Source: an uncultured Bacillota bacterium
GTDB lineage: Bacteria; Bacillota; Clostridia; Lachnospirales; Lachnospiraceae
Assembly: GCA_958352855.1 (NCBI GenBank)
Contig: CATWQE010000015.1
Location: 1-50,897, forward strand
Direction of reading: 5' to 3'
DNA: 50,897 bases
Shown: positions 34,773 through 43,972 of the stretch, one piece after another
Layout: each line of letters begins with the position of its first letter
How positions within the stretch are numbered: the stretch's first letter is position 1
Program-made: the position numbers and the translations under genes
Notes under the pieces: generated by a model
What the model was told of the DNA's origin: nothing
Database searches by the model: none
The model's input: the letters and a program-made list of their open reading frames with translations, nothing else

Positions 34773-35468
34773 TTATACCAGCACCTTTGTGCCTGTAAAC
34801 TTTCCGTGTGCAGTATTCACAATACTATTTTCTTCGTTTAATCCAAATACCAACATAGGCATTTTGTTTTCCATACACAAAATAGATGCAGTCATATCTA
34901 CCACTGCCAGCTTCTGATCAATAACTTCCTGGATGCTCACTTCATCATATTTCTTTGCCTCTGGATTCACCTTTGGATCACTATCATAAACACCATCGAC
35001 TGCTTTTGCCAGGAAAATGGTTTCTGCTTCAATTTCAATGGCTCTTAGCACCGTTGCTGTATCGGTTGAAAAATATGGATGACCTGTACCTCCAGCCATA
35101 AATACCACGGTACCTCTTTCCAGATATTTCACTGCCCTATCCTTAGAGAACAACTTGGTAAAGGAACCACATTCAAAAGGAGTGAGAACAGTAGTATTCA
35201 TCCCTGCTGACCGGAAAATTTCTGATACATAAATACAGTTCATCACAGTAGCCAACATTCCAATCTGGTCTGCCTTTGTCCGGTCTATATTCTCACTGGT
35301 ACGTCCTCTCCAGAAGTTTCCTCCTCCGATCACAATACCTACCTGAATCCCTTCCTCCACAAGAACCTTCACCTGTTTTGCCACTTCCATAACCGTTGCT
35401 TCGTCAAATCCTGTTTTCTTTGGTCCTGCCAAAGCTTCTCCGCTTAATTTCAGTAATATTCTCTTCAT
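34773..35468 (-). CDS. pyrH: UMP kinase
   Basis: Phosphorylates UMP to UDP. 231 residues of the amino-acid-kinase fold: KLSGEALAGPKKTGFD at the N-terminus, GIVIGGGNFWRGR, and FMAGGTGHPYFSTDTATVLRA. The ATG follows AAAGGAGC. First gene of the block; rpsB and tsf, often upstream, are absent here, and a consensus promoter lies just before it. Confidence 0.97.
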   Translation of the reverse strand: MKRILLKLSGEALAGPKKTGFDEATVMEVAKQVKVLVEEGIQVGIVIGGGNFWRGRTSENIDRTKADQIGMLATVMNCIYVSEIFRSAGMNTTVLTPFECGSFTKLFSKDRAVKYLERGTVVFMAGGTGHPYFSTDTATVLRAIEIEAETIFLAKAVDGVYDSDPKVNPEAKKYDEVSIQEVIDQKLAVVDMTASILCMENKMPMLVFGLNEENSIVNTAHGKFTGTKVLV

Positions 35469-35513
35469 GCTCTAAAGCTCCTTTATCTTTCATTATCTTT
35501 AGTCACTGTATTA

Positions 35514-35542
35514 AGTATACCCATAATATGCCTTGATTTCAA
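35514..35542 (-). promoter_or_regulatory. pyrH promoter
   Basis: Minus strand TTGAAA (35542-35537), 17-base spacer, TATACT (35519-35514), about 45 bases before the pyrH start. It probably drives pyrH-frr-uppS-cdsA-dxr-rseP. Confidence 0.75.
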
Positions 35543-35555
35543 GAAATATTTCAGA

Positions 35556-35631
35556 AAAAAAGAACTGTTGCATGAAAATGTCTCTTTGGAGGGTAAATAC
35601 CGTTCCTGATTGTCATACCATGCCACAGTTC
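35556..35631 (-). terminator. Large-loop terminator after the symporter gene
   Basis: On the minus strand GAACTGTGGCATG (35631-35619) pairs with CATGCAACAGTTC (35575-35563) over 13 bases with one mismatch, followed by TTTTTTT. The 43-base loop can fold further (GGTA/TACC). Position and T-run fit a terminator; the loop is unusually large. Confidence 0.6.
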
Positions 35632-35641
35632 CTATTAAATT

Positions 35642-36997
35642 TTATAAGCTCTTAAACAAACTTACATATCCCTGTACAAAAATATAAAGGACAATAAGCG
35701 GAAGAATGAAGGTGAGATATACCTTGATTTTTTCGGGGAAAGATACGCCTTCCCCTGTATTGGCCTCTTTTAAGAAATTCTTCCATCCCCAACCGTACCG
35801 TGTTACACAGAACAACAAATAAACAAGAGAACCAAGCGGCAGCATATTGTTGCTTACCAGGAAATCCTCAAAGTCTAAAATACTCTTTCCTAAAATACTG
35901 AAATCACTCCAAATAGTCATACCAAAAATACATGGTAATGACAGTATAGCAATAGCAATTCCATTAATGAGTACTGCTTTTTTCAGGCTCCAGTTCCACA
36001 AATCCTGCGCAAAAGAAATAATGTTCTGGAATACCGCAATAATAGTAGACAGCGCTGCAAAAGTCATAAACAGGAAAAACAGACTTCCCCAAAGTCTTCC
36101 TCCCTTCATGTTGTTAAACACATTAGGAAGGGTTACAAAAACCAATCCAGGACCCTCTCCTGGGTCTACGCCAAAAGCAGAACATGCCGGAAAAATAATT
36201 AAGCCAGCAGTAAGAGCTACAAAAGTATCAAGCACCAAAATGTTAACCGCTTCTCCAGTGAGCTTTCGCTCTTTTCCAATATAACTTCCAAAAATAGCCA
36301 AGGCGCCAATTCCAAGACTTAGCGTAAAGAACGCCTGTCCCATAGCAGCAAAAATAACCTCAGATAAACCATATTCTGTCAGCTTTTTAAAATCTGGTTT
36401 CAATCCTTCTGATGCTCCAGGAAGAAGACAGGAATTCACAGCCAGAACAATCATAAGAAACAGTAAGATTACCATCATGCCCTTGGTAATTCGTTCCACA
36501 CCACTTTGTAACCCCAGGGAACAAATAACAAACCCAATCACTACCACCAGAAGCATCCAGAACAACATGGTTCCCAAATCTGTAGTAAGACTGCCAAATG
36601 CCTGTTCCACACCAGAAGCATCCAGACCTTTAAAGTCACCCTTTACCATTTTCACAAAATACGCCAGCATCCAGCCTCCAATGGTAGTATAGAACATCAT
36701 AAGCAAATAATTACCTGCCATACCGAAATACCGGTAAATATGCCACTTACTTCCCTTCTTTTCCAGCACATTAAAGGATGTTGCAATACTTTTCTGACTG
36801 GCGCGCCCTACTGCAAACTCCATAACCATGATGGGAAGCCCCATTACAATCAGGAAAAACAAGTAAATCAGAACAAAGGCTGCTCCGCCATACTTACCTG
36901 TTATGTAGGGAAAACGCCATACGTTTCCAAGCCCAATGGCACATCCCGCTGAAATAAGAATGAAGCCAAGGCGTGAAGAAAATTTTTCTCTTTCCAT
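35642..36997 (-). CDS. Sodium-dependent symporter of the SNF (LeuT-like) family
   Basis: Na+-coupled uptake of an amino acid or related amine. I start at the ATG at 36997 (MEREKFSSRLGF, 451 residues), which has AGAGG at the right distance; other in-frame starts are too close to it or in the leader. The signature IGLGNVWRFPYITGKYGG is in helix 1; helix 6 has FFTLSLGIGALAIFGSYI. About 11-12 membrane helices. Tryptophan/tyrosine transporters belong to this family, but the substrate cannot be assigned here. Single-gene unit with its own promoter and terminator. Confidence 0.93.
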   Translation of the reverse strand: MEREKFSSRLGFILISAGCAIGLGNVWRFPYITGKYGGAAFVLIYLFFLIVMGLPIMVMEFAVGRASQKSIATSFNVLEKKGSKWHIYRYFGMAGNYLLMMFYTTIGGWMLAYFVKMVKGDFKGLDASGVEQAFGSLTTDLGTMLFWMLLVVVIGFVICSLGLQSGVERITKGMMVILLFLMIVLAVNSCLLPGASEGLKPDFKKLTEYGLSEVIFAAMGQAFFTLSLGIGALAIFGSYIGKERKLTGEAVNILVLDTFVALTAGLIIFPACSAFGVDPGEGPGLVFVTLPNVFNNMKGGRLWGSLFFLFMTFAALSTIIAVFQNIISFAQDLWNWSLKKAVLINGIAIAILSLPCIFGMTIWSDFSILGKSILDFEDFLVSNNMLPLGSLVYLLFCVTRYGWGWKNFLKEANTGEGVSFPEKIKVYLTFILPLIVLYIFVQGYVSLFKSL

Positions 36998-37025
36998 TTT
37001 CATTACCTCTTCTATTTCTTCTCTT

Positions 37026-37081
37026 CGTCTGTAACAAGCCAACGCTTCAACTTGTTAGCACATAAACACTTCAAACAGACG
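37026..37081 (-). promoter_or_regulatory. Structured 5' leader of the symporter gene
   Basis: CGTCTGT (37026-37032) pairs with ACAGACG (37075-37081), and directly inside it AACAAG (37033-37038) pairs with CTTGTT (37051-37056). The two unpaired loops both end in CTTCAA as read on the plus strand. The fold starts within a few bases of the predicted transcript start. It resembles no riboswitch I can name. Confidence 0.4.
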
Positions 37082-37091
37082 TTATGCCGGA

Positions 37092-37120
37092 ATTATACCA
37101 TGATTTTTTCTGAATCTCAA
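37092..37120 (-). promoter_or_regulatory. Promoter of the symporter gene
   Basis: Minus strand TTGAGA (37120-37115), 17-base spacer, TATAAT (37097-37092). Confidence 0.75.
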
Positions 37121-37141
37121 GGTTGATTTTCATATTTTCTC

Positions 37142-38164
37142 TTAGCGGCTTTCAATACTCCCGATATTTTTAATCAAAACAGAAATCGTCCCATCCGGGT
37201 TGGTAATAAATTCGATTCTATCCTTATTGTTATACTCTTCCATAGGAATTTTCAGTTCAATTCCCGTATCGGTCATTAAATGTTGTTTTGTAAATTTCCT
37301 GGTGGTATTGGGATTTTGTGGCTCTACGGTAGCTTCCTTCAGATTGTATTTCTCCAGTTTTTCCTGAACCTCTTCCTTCATTTCCGGATGTTCCTTAAAA
37401 ATCTTGTCAATGACTACCGGCACCTCAAAGCCTCCCTGCTGGGTAAACTCTTCATTGAGAATGCTTTTGGTCTCCATCCGCACCTCAAACTGCTCCGATT
37501 CATTGAAATATTTTTTCTGCACCTCTTCCACTGCTTTGTTCACAATAGCCAGCTTGGTTTTCGAAGATAAAGAACCGCTGCATTTTAAAAACAGCCTGGA
37601 AAAATAATTTGTCTTTACCCCGTTCACATCATATTTTTTCTCCACCAGCCGGACGTACTGGGGCGCTTCCAGGTCAATGAGGGCTGCCTCAGAAAGCTTC
37701 TGTGTCTCTCCCGGCAAAATAGCTTTTTGCATAATAATATCATTATTATTCCCCCATGGGTCTGAATTGGTCATATGAGTATAAGACGTTTTATAATTCA
37801 TTTTCAGAAGCGCCAGATATCTATGCTTCTCCACCCGATACTCCACAGCCAGCAAATCCGCCGCAGGAATATCAATATTCTGGTTCATAATGGTATATAG
37901 CTCTCCGGCTATTTTCTGAGTAATCTCAATAAACTTCTCTGAATTCCATTCTTCTGCCAGATGAAACACCGAAGATTCCTCCTGAAAGGTACAGCTTCTG
38001 ATTTCGTCACTGGAATCCACCTTGAAAATATGCCCTTTCAAAAAATCCGAAAAATCAGAACCACAGTCCAGCGCCACATCGGATAACACCGGCATTCCAA
38101 GAGAGGAATCCAAAATATGGACTATCGCCTGTTCAATTCTGATTTCATCCTTTGTTCCTAACAT
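37142..38164 (-). CDS. Nucleoid-associated protein (NdpA/YejK family)
   Basis: 340 residues from the ATG at 38164 (MLGTKDEIRIEQAIVHILD), 5 bases after AGGAGG; a GTG immediately before it is closer to the site. The N-terminus and the overall pattern (HILDSSLGMPVLSD, YLALLKMNYK, LPGETQKLSEAALIDL, FEVPVVIDKIF) match the 37-kDa nucleoid-associated protein family, whose molecular role is poorly known in Firmicutes. It follows the ABC exporter gene by 9 bases, so the two are probably co-transcribed. Confidence 0.8.
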   Translation of the reverse strand: MLGTKDEIRIEQAIVHILDSSLGMPVLSDVALDCGSDFSDFLKGHIFKVDSSDEIRSCTFQEESSVFHLAEEWNSEKFIEITQKIAGELYTIMNQNIDIPAADLLAVEYRVEKHRYLALLKMNYKTSYTHMTNSDPWGNNNDIIMQKAILPGETQKLSEAALIDLEAPQYVRLVEKKYDVNGVKTNYFSRLFLKCSGSLSSKTKLAIVNKAVEEVQKKYFNESEQFEVRMETKSILNEEFTQQGGFEVPVVIDKIFKEHPEMKEEVQEKLEKYNLKEATVEPQNPNTTRKFTKQHLMTDTGIELKIPMEEYNNKDRIEFITNPDGTISVLIKNIGSIESR

Positions 38165-38173
38165 CACAACCTC

Positions 38174-39736
38174 CTACATCTGTTTTCCATTCATCATCCC
38201 CTGGCAGGCAACCATTATTAAAATAGACACCCCAAAGTTCAGTACCAGGGTAACGATGGAAGTAACCATCACAATCATATTCAAATCTCTGAAAATAAAA
38301 TAGCAAAGAACTCCCAAAACACTGGAAGGAATGGCGCATACCAGAATAATCAGCATCCGCAGAAGATTTTCCATCATCACATTGGTTCTACTCTTCAAAA
38401 GCCGCACAGACAGCACTGTTCCTGCCAGAAAAATCATGGCATAGCCCAAAAGCATGAGCGCATACTGCACAATATCAAGAACCGGCATACGGTTTAAAAC
38501 TCCGGAGAAGATAATCGCAGTTCCCAGAATGATTCCGATTTTCAGATAAGCCGGAATGACGGCATAGAACAGCTTTTTCAAAGGCTTCTCCGGAATCAGA
38601 TAAATCTGATAATTTTTCAAATCTCCCAAAAGCTCTGCATCATTCATTAATCCAAACATCCAGATCATCATCATATAGCAGAACATATAAAACCGGTGAC
38701 CTGGCATACACACATAGCTGATCACAAAATATAGCACAATCACAAAAATATCCTGCTTGCGTAAGAAGTTGCCTGTTTTCCGCATCATCAGCATATTTTT
38801 ATAAAAAATAGCCTTTGCTCCTTCTGGAAATTCCCCTTTGATACCTTTGACTTTTTTGGTATCCATAATAGAATTTCCCTTGTTTGCCCGCACCTTACGC
38901 ATATAGTCGCTGACAGACTGGGCGTCCTCCACTGCCTGTTCTACAATATCCTTCTGAAAATGCAAAAACAAAATGCCCAATACCAGATTGCAGCCAACAA
39001 GCAATAGGATTCCCCAAAGCATGGACACATAATTTCCCTGGCTAAAGGCATTGATTGCCCATTTCCCCCATCCAAAGAAGGGTACCATATAAAACTCCTG
39101 GCTCAGGGCAAAATCCATATACCCATTTTTCAAATCATAACCTGTACGCTGTACGGATAAAAAGAACACCGCCGCTGCGGAAAAAACCACAAGCAATACA
39201 ACAACATAATTCCAGATTTCATGCTTCTTCTTCACCAGAGACCAGAGATAAATATAATCTGTAAGGGTAAGGAAAAATGCCATAATCAGCCAATATATCA
39301 CAAGAGAAAACAGCATCATGGACACTGTAAAGCCACTGCCAAAGGACATCATGGCTGTGACATAGGAACAGATCAAACCATATATGGCAGACTGGAACCA
39401 GGTCTGCACCAGAATAAAACCATTTATCTGCTTTCTGGTATAAGGGCCTGCAAAGAGATAAAAAGCATCAGTGTCATATACCAGGGCCTTTCTCTTATTC
39501 ATTAACACCGTAACACATAAAAGAGCCAGTACCCCAAGCCCCATAAGCAGGGCTGTGTTAAACTGCATGTTCATAACTTCAGACATGGCGTCTGAAGGAA
39601 TCAGAAACACCGCCACAAAAAGCCCTCCATATAAAAGCACCATAAAAATAGTAAGAATAGCGGAGCTGATACTGCGAAACTGGTTGCGGATGGTTCCCTT
39701 CCATTTCGTCATAGATAAATAAAGCAATGATTTCAT
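38174..39736 (-). CDS. ABC transporter membrane subunit (putative ABC exporter)
   Basis: 520 residues with about twelve to fourteen hydrophobic helices and no ATP-binding motif, the pattern of the putative ABC-exporter permease family. RKALVYDTDAFYLFAGPYTRKQI near residue 90 and a soluble stretch near 270-310 are visible. The start overlaps the ATPase stop by ATGA, so the two form one exporter. Substrate unknown. Its stop codon lies in the ribosome binding site of the nucleoid-protein gene. Confidence 0.85.
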   Translation of the reverse strand: MKSLLYLSMTKWKGTIRNQFRSISSAILTIFMVLLYGGLFVAVFLIPSDAMSEVMNMQFNTALLMGLGVLALLCVTVLMNKRKALVYDTDAFYLFAGPYTRKQINGFILVQTWFQSAIYGLICSYVTAMMSFGSGFTVSMMLFSLVIYWLIMAFFLTLTDYIYLWSLVKKKHEIWNYVVVLLVVFSAAAVFFLSVQRTGYDLKNGYMDFALSQEFYMVPFFGWGKWAINAFSQGNYVSMLWGILLLVGCNLVLGILFLHFQKDIVEQAVEDAQSVSDYMRKVRANKGNSIMDTKKVKGIKGEFPEGAKAIFYKNMLMMRKTGNFLRKQDIFVIVLYFVISYVCMPGHRFYMFCYMMMIWMFGLMNDAELLGDLKNYQIYLIPEKPLKKLFYAVIPAYLKIGIILGTAIIFSGVLNRMPVLDIVQYALMLLGYAMIFLAGTVLSVRLLKSRTNVMMENLLRMLIILVCAIPSSVLGVLCYFIFRDLNMIVMVTSIVTLVLNFGVSILIMVACQGMMNGKQM

Positions 39737-40437
39737 GCAGATTCCTCCGTTGTGGTTTCAAAGAATATTTGTTTCAGAGTTTCACTTCCCTCTTCACCTC
39801 TTCGGATGCTTCTTACAATCTCTCCCTTATTCATAATGTGGGCGCAGTCCCAGATGTCATTGACCACATCTATAATGTGGGTACTGATTAGAATGGAGGT
39901 TCCCTGCTGTTTTAAAGCCACAAAAAGCTGAAGCAGCTCTTCAATACTGGCCGGGTCCAGCCCCACCATGGGCTCATCAACCAGCAGGGCTTTGGGCTGA
40001 ATCAGCAGAGCCAGAATCATACTGAGCTTTTGCCGCATTCCCTTACTCAGCTCTTTTGCCAGCTTTCCTCTTTGCTCCGAAAGCTGAAACAGTTCCAGAT
40101 AATGCTCTCCCACTTCCTTATAATCTGAAAGCCGGTAAGCCTTTCCAATAAACTCAATCGTCTCATCCACAGTCAGCAGATCATACAGCATAGGCACCTC
40201 TGGAACATAGCCAAAGCGCCTTTTTGCCTCAAGGGAATCATTTGGATAACCACAGATGAAAATTTTTCCATTATAATCCAGAAGATTTACAATACTTTTA
40301 ATGGTTGTGGATTTCCCCGCCCCATTAGGTCCCAGCAAAATAGTAATTTCCCCGGGATTGGCACAAAAAGATACGTTTTTTACCGCCGGTGCCAAAACAC
40401 CGCTGTAATATTTTGTCAGGTTCTTCACTTCAATCAT
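39733..40437 (-). CDS. ABC transporter ATP-binding protein
   Basis: 234 residues from the ATG at 40437 (MIEVKNLTKYYSG), preceded by AGAGGGAGG. Walker A GPNGAGKST near 40, signature LSKGMRQKLS near 130, Walker B KALLVDEPMVGLDP near 150 and a switch His in STHIIDV. An exporter-type ATPase (drug/peptide/lipid group), coupled to the following membrane subunit. Confidence 0.95.
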   Translation of the reverse strand: MIEVKNLTKYYSGVLAPAVKNVSFCANPGEITILLGPNGAGKSTTIKSIVNLLDYNGKIFICGYPNDSLEAKRRFGYVPEVPMLYDLLTVDETIEFIGKAYRLSDYKEVGEHYLELFQLSEQRGKLAKELSKGMRQKLSMILALLIQPKALLVDEPMVGLDPASIEELLQLFVALKQQGTSILISTHIIDVVNDIWDCAHIMNKGEIVRSIRRGEEGSETLKQIFFETTTEESA

Positions 40438-40513
40438 AGAAAATCCTCCCTCTTTTCTCTGATAGCTTTTGATTTTGTACATAATTGTATAAAAATTTAC
40501 AGCTTTGTACCTT

Positions 40514-40542
40514 AGTATAACAGGAAATTTTCTGGAGGTAAA
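40514..40542 (-). promoter_or_regulatory. Promoter of the ABC exporter operon
   Basis: Minus strand TTTACC (40542-40537), 17-base spacer, TATACT (40519-40514), about 75 bases before the ATPase start. The -35 box is imperfect. Confidence 0.5.
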
Positions 40543-40629
40543 GAAAATCCTTCCAATATCCTCTGGGAATCTGATATTTTTTCTTGCGTCTGCAAGTTTG
40601 TGGTGTTATACTTGTCCTGATTAAACTAA

Positions 40630-40638
40630 TGGTACAAT
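40630..40638 (+). promoter_or_regulatory. Extended -10 promoter of carB
   Basis: TGGTACAAT, an extended -10 element (TGn plus TACAAT at 40633-40638) about 25 bases before the carB ATG. The upstream -35 is poor (CTTGTC). No pyrimidine attenuator or PyrR-binding stem is visible in the short leader. Confidence 0.45.
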
Positions 40639-40662
40639 AAAAATATATTATGGAGGTTCTTT

Positions 40663-43600
40663 ATGCCAAAGAGAAGTGATATTAACAAAATTCTTATTAT
40701 CGGTTCCGGTCCTATCATCATTGGCCAGGCTTGCGAATTTGACTACTCCGGTACACAGGCATGTAAAGCCTTGAGAAATCTTGGATATGAAATCGTCTTA
40801 GTAAACTCAAACCCGGCTACTATTATGACCGACCCTTCCACAGCAGATGTAACTTACATTGAACCCTTAAACGTAGACCGTCTCACTGAGATTATTGAAA
40901 AAGAAAGACCCGATGCCCTTCTTCCAAACCTGGGAGGACAGTCAGGTCTTAATCTCTGTGAAGAATTGTATCACGCAGGTGTGTTAGACAAATATCATGT
41001 AGAAGTTATCGGCGTTCAGGTAGATGCCATCAGCCGCGGTGAAGACCGTATTGAATTTAAAAAAGCCATGGATGAGCTTGGTGTTGAAATGGCAAGAAGC
41101 GCTCCTGCTTATTCTGTAGAAGAAGCAGTAAACATTGCCAAAGATCTTGGTTATCCCTGTGTTATCCGTCCTGCTTATACCATGGGCGGTACTGGCGGCG
41201 GACTTGTTTATAATGAAGAAGAATTAAAGAAGGTTGCTGCAAGAGGTATTGCCGCTTCTATGATTAATCAGGTTCTGGTAGAGGAATCCATTCTGGGATG
41301 GGAAGAACTGGAAGTAGAGGTTGTTCGTGATGCCAAAGGAAACAAGGTTTCTGTGTGCTTCATTGAAAATATTGACCCGGTTGGTATTCATACCGGTGAT
41401 TCCTTCTGTTCTGCTCCTATGCTTACCATTTCACAGGAATTACAGGACCGTCTGGAAAAACAGGCTCACGCTATTGTAGAGTCCGTAGGCGTTATCGGTG
41501 GTACAAACGTGCAGTTTGCCCATGATCCGGTATCAGATCGTGTGGTAATTATTGAAATCAACCCAAGAACATCACGTTCCTCTGCTCTTGCAAGTAAGGC
41601 AACCGGATTCCCTATTGCTTATGTATCTGCTCTTCTTGCTGCAGGACTTACTCTGGATGAAATTCCATACTGGAAAGAAGGAACTCTGGATAAATACAAA
41701 CCATCCGGCGACTATGTGGTAATCAAATTTGCCCGCTGGGCATTTGAAAAATTCAAAGGCTCTCAGGACAAACTGGGCACACAGATGAAAGCTGTTGGCG
41801 AAGTTATGTCCATTGGTAAGAACTACAAGGAAGCTCTCCAGAAAGCCATCCGTTCTCTGGAAAAAGGCTGCTATGGTCTTGGCTTTATGAAAGACCTTCA
41901 TGAGCTCAGCTTAGATGAACTGTATGCAAAACTGGCAGAGCCAACCAGCGAAAGACAGTTTATCTTATATGAAGCAATCCGCAAGGGCGCTCCTCTGGAA
42001 GAACTTCACAAAATGACTTACATCAAAATGTGGTTCTTAGAGCAGATGAAAGAATTAGTAGACGAAGAAGAAAAAATCCTTTCCTACAAAGGACAGGAGC
42101 TTCCTGATGAACTGCTGATTCAGGCGAAAAAAGATGGTTTCTCTGATAAATACCTGGCACAGCTTCTGGAAACAGATGAATGGGAATTATTCAAACGCAG
42201 AGAGGCTCTTGGCATGCAGGAACGCTGGGATGCAGTACCAGTAAGCGGTGTCAAAGACCCAACTGCTTACTACTACTCCACTTATATTGGAGAAGACAAG
42301 GCTCCTGTATCAAACGGCAGAAAAGTTATGGTTCTTGGCGGCGGTCCAAACCGTATTGGACAGGGTATTGAATTTGACTACTGCTGTGTACACGCTGCTC
42401 TTACTTTAAGAGAGTTAGGCTTTGAAACTATTATGGTAAACTGTAACCCGGAAACCGTTTCTACAGACTATGATACCTCTGACAAACTGTATTTTGAGCC
42501 TCTGACTGTAGAAGACGTTATGTCCATTTACAATAAAGAAAAACCGCTTGGTATTATTGTTCAGTTCGGCGGACAGACTCCTTTGAACATTGCAGCAGAG
42601 CTGGAAAGACGCGGCGCTCATATTCTGGGAACTTCTCCTGCTGTCATTGATATGGCAGAAGACCGCGACTTGTTCAATGCAATGATGCACAAGCTGGAAA
42701 TTCCTATGCCGGAATCAGGAATGGCTGTCAATGTAGAAGAAGCTCTGGAAATCGCACACCGCATTGGTTATCCTATGATGGTTCGTCCTTCTTATGTATT
42801 AGGCGGACGCGGTATGGAAGTAGTTTATGATGATGATATGCTGAGAAACTACATGGCTGCTGCTATTGATGTGACACCGGAACGTCCAATCCTTATGGAT
42901 AAATTCCTTCAGAATGCTCTGGAATGTGAAACCGACGCCATTTCTGATGGTACTCATGCATTTGTTCCTACTGTTATGCAGCACATTGAGCAGGCTGGTA
43001 TTCACTCCGGTGACTCTGCATGTGTCATTCCTTCTGTAGAAATTTCAGAAGAAAATAAGGCTTTAATCCGCAAATATACCACTGCTATTGCATGTGAAAT
43101 GGGTGTTGTAGGTCTTATGAACATGCAGTATGCAATCTGTGAAGGTAAGGTTTATGTTCTGGAAGCCAACCCGCGTGCTTCCCGTACTGTACCTCTGGTA
43201 TCTAAGGTTTGCAACATCAATATGGCAAACATTGCTACCAAGCTCATGGCTTACGAATTAACAGGAGAACGTCCTGATGTAACAGCCTTTACAGAACAGG
43301 CTCATCCATACTATGGTGTAAAAGAAGCTGTGTTCCCATTCAATATGTTCCCTGAAGTTGACCCTCTTCTGGGACCGGAAATGCGCTCCACCGGTGAGGT
43401 ACTGGGACTTAGCGAATCCTTTGGAATGGCTTACTACAAAGCACAGGAAGCAACTGGTTCTAAACTGCCACTTGGGGGAACTGCTTTAGTCAGCGTTAAT
43501 AAAAATGACCGTACAGGCGCTCTGGAAGTTGCAAAACAGCTTCACGAACTGGGATTCAAGATTGTTTCCACTTCCGGATGCTCACAGTATTTCAACGAAA

Positions 43601-43887
43601 ACGGAGTACCTTGTGAAACTCTGAAGAAAATGCAGGAAGGACGTCCAAATATTCACGATGCTATGATTAACGGAAAAATCGACTTAATTGTCAACACTCC
43701 ATCTGGTAAGCAGAGTAAATATGATGACTCTTATCTGAGAAAAACTGCAATCAACAAAAAGATTCCATATATCACCACCATGTCAGCCGCTCTGGCAAGT
43801 GTGAAAGGAATCCATGCAGTACAGAACAAGACGGTTTCCAACCTGAAATCCTTACAGGAATATCACAAAACTCTGGAAAACGCATAA
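40663..43887 (+). CDS. carB: Carbamoyl-phosphate synthase large chain
   Basis: Makes carbamoyl phosphate from bicarbonate, ammonia and two ATP for pyrimidine and arginine synthesis. 1074 residues, full length: two duplicated ATP-grasp halves (GSGPIIIGQACEFDYSG at the start and GGGPNRIGQGIEFDYCC near 570), each with the substrate-binding TMGGTGGG or VLGGRGM loop, and a C-terminal methylglyoxal-synthase-like allosteric domain. The ATG follows TATGGAGG. The small subunit carA is not adjacent. Confidence 0.98.
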   Translation: MPKRSDINKILIIGSGPIIIGQACEFDYSGTQACKALRNLGYEIVLVNSNPATIMTDPSTADVTYIEPLNVDRLTEIIEKERPDALLPNLGGQSGLNLCEELYHAGVLDKYHVEVIGVQVDAISRGEDRIEFKKAMDELGVEMARSAPAYSVEEAVNIAKDLGYPCVIRPAYTMGGTGGGLVYNEEELKKVAARGIAASMINQVLVEESILGWEELEVEVVRDAKGNKVSVCFIENIDPVGIHTGDSFCSAPMLTISQELQDRLEKQAHAIVESVGVIGGTNVQFAHDPVSDRVVIIEINPRTSRSSALASKATGFPIAYVSALLAAGLTLDEIPYWKEGTLDKYKPSGDYVVIKFARWAFEKFKGSQDKLGTQMKAVGEVMSIGKNYKEALQKAIRSLEKGCYGLGFMKDLHELSLDELYAKLAEPTSERQFILYEAIRKGAPLEELHKMTYIKMWFLEQMKELVDEEEKILSYKGQELPDELLIQAKKDGFSDKYLAQLLETDEWELFKRREALGMQERWDAVPVSGVKDPTAYYYSTYIGEDKAPVSNGRKVMVLGGGPNRIGQGIEFDYCCVHAALTLRELGFETIMVNCNPETVSTDYDTSDKLYFEPLTVEDVMSIYNKEKPLGIIVQFGGQTPLNIAAELERRGAHILGTSPAVIDMAEDRDLFNAMMHKLEIPMPESGMAVNVEEALEIAHRIGYPMMVRPSYVLGGRGMEVVYDDDMLRNYMAAAIDVTPERPILMDKFLQNALECETDAISDGTHAFVPTVMQHIEQAGIHSGDSACVIPSVEISEENKALIRKYTTAIACEMGVVGLMNMQYAICEGKVYVLEANPRASRTVPLVSKVCNINMANIATKLMAYELTGERPDVTAFTEQAHPYYGVKEAVFPFNMFPEVDPLLGPEMRSTGEVLGLSESFGMAYYKAQEATGSKLPLGGTALVSVNKNDRTGALEVAKQLHELGFKIVSTSGCSQYFNENGVPCETLKKMQEGRPNIHDAMINGKIDLIVNTPSGKQSKYDDSYLRKTAINKKIPYITTMSAALASVKGIHAVQNKTVSNLKSLQEYHKTLENA

Positions 43888-43900
43888 AATCCAAATGATG

Positions 43901-43944
43901 AAAAAGGGGTTGCTGTATGTTTACAATACAGTAGCCCCTTTTTT
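43901..43944 (+). terminator. carB terminator
   Basis: AAAAGGGGTTGCTGTAT pairs with ATACAGTAGCCCCTTTT (one mismatch), followed by TTTT, starting 14 bases after the carB stop. Its presence argues that the next gene starts downstream of it. Confidence 0.9.
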
Positions 43945-43972
43945 GTATCGACATGAAGGAGTACAAAAGAAA

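Noticed and set aside
43895..43972. N-terminal extension of the DMT transporter
   Set aside because: It would cross the carB terminator and lacks a ribosome site, whereas the ATG at 43973 has GAAGGAG.
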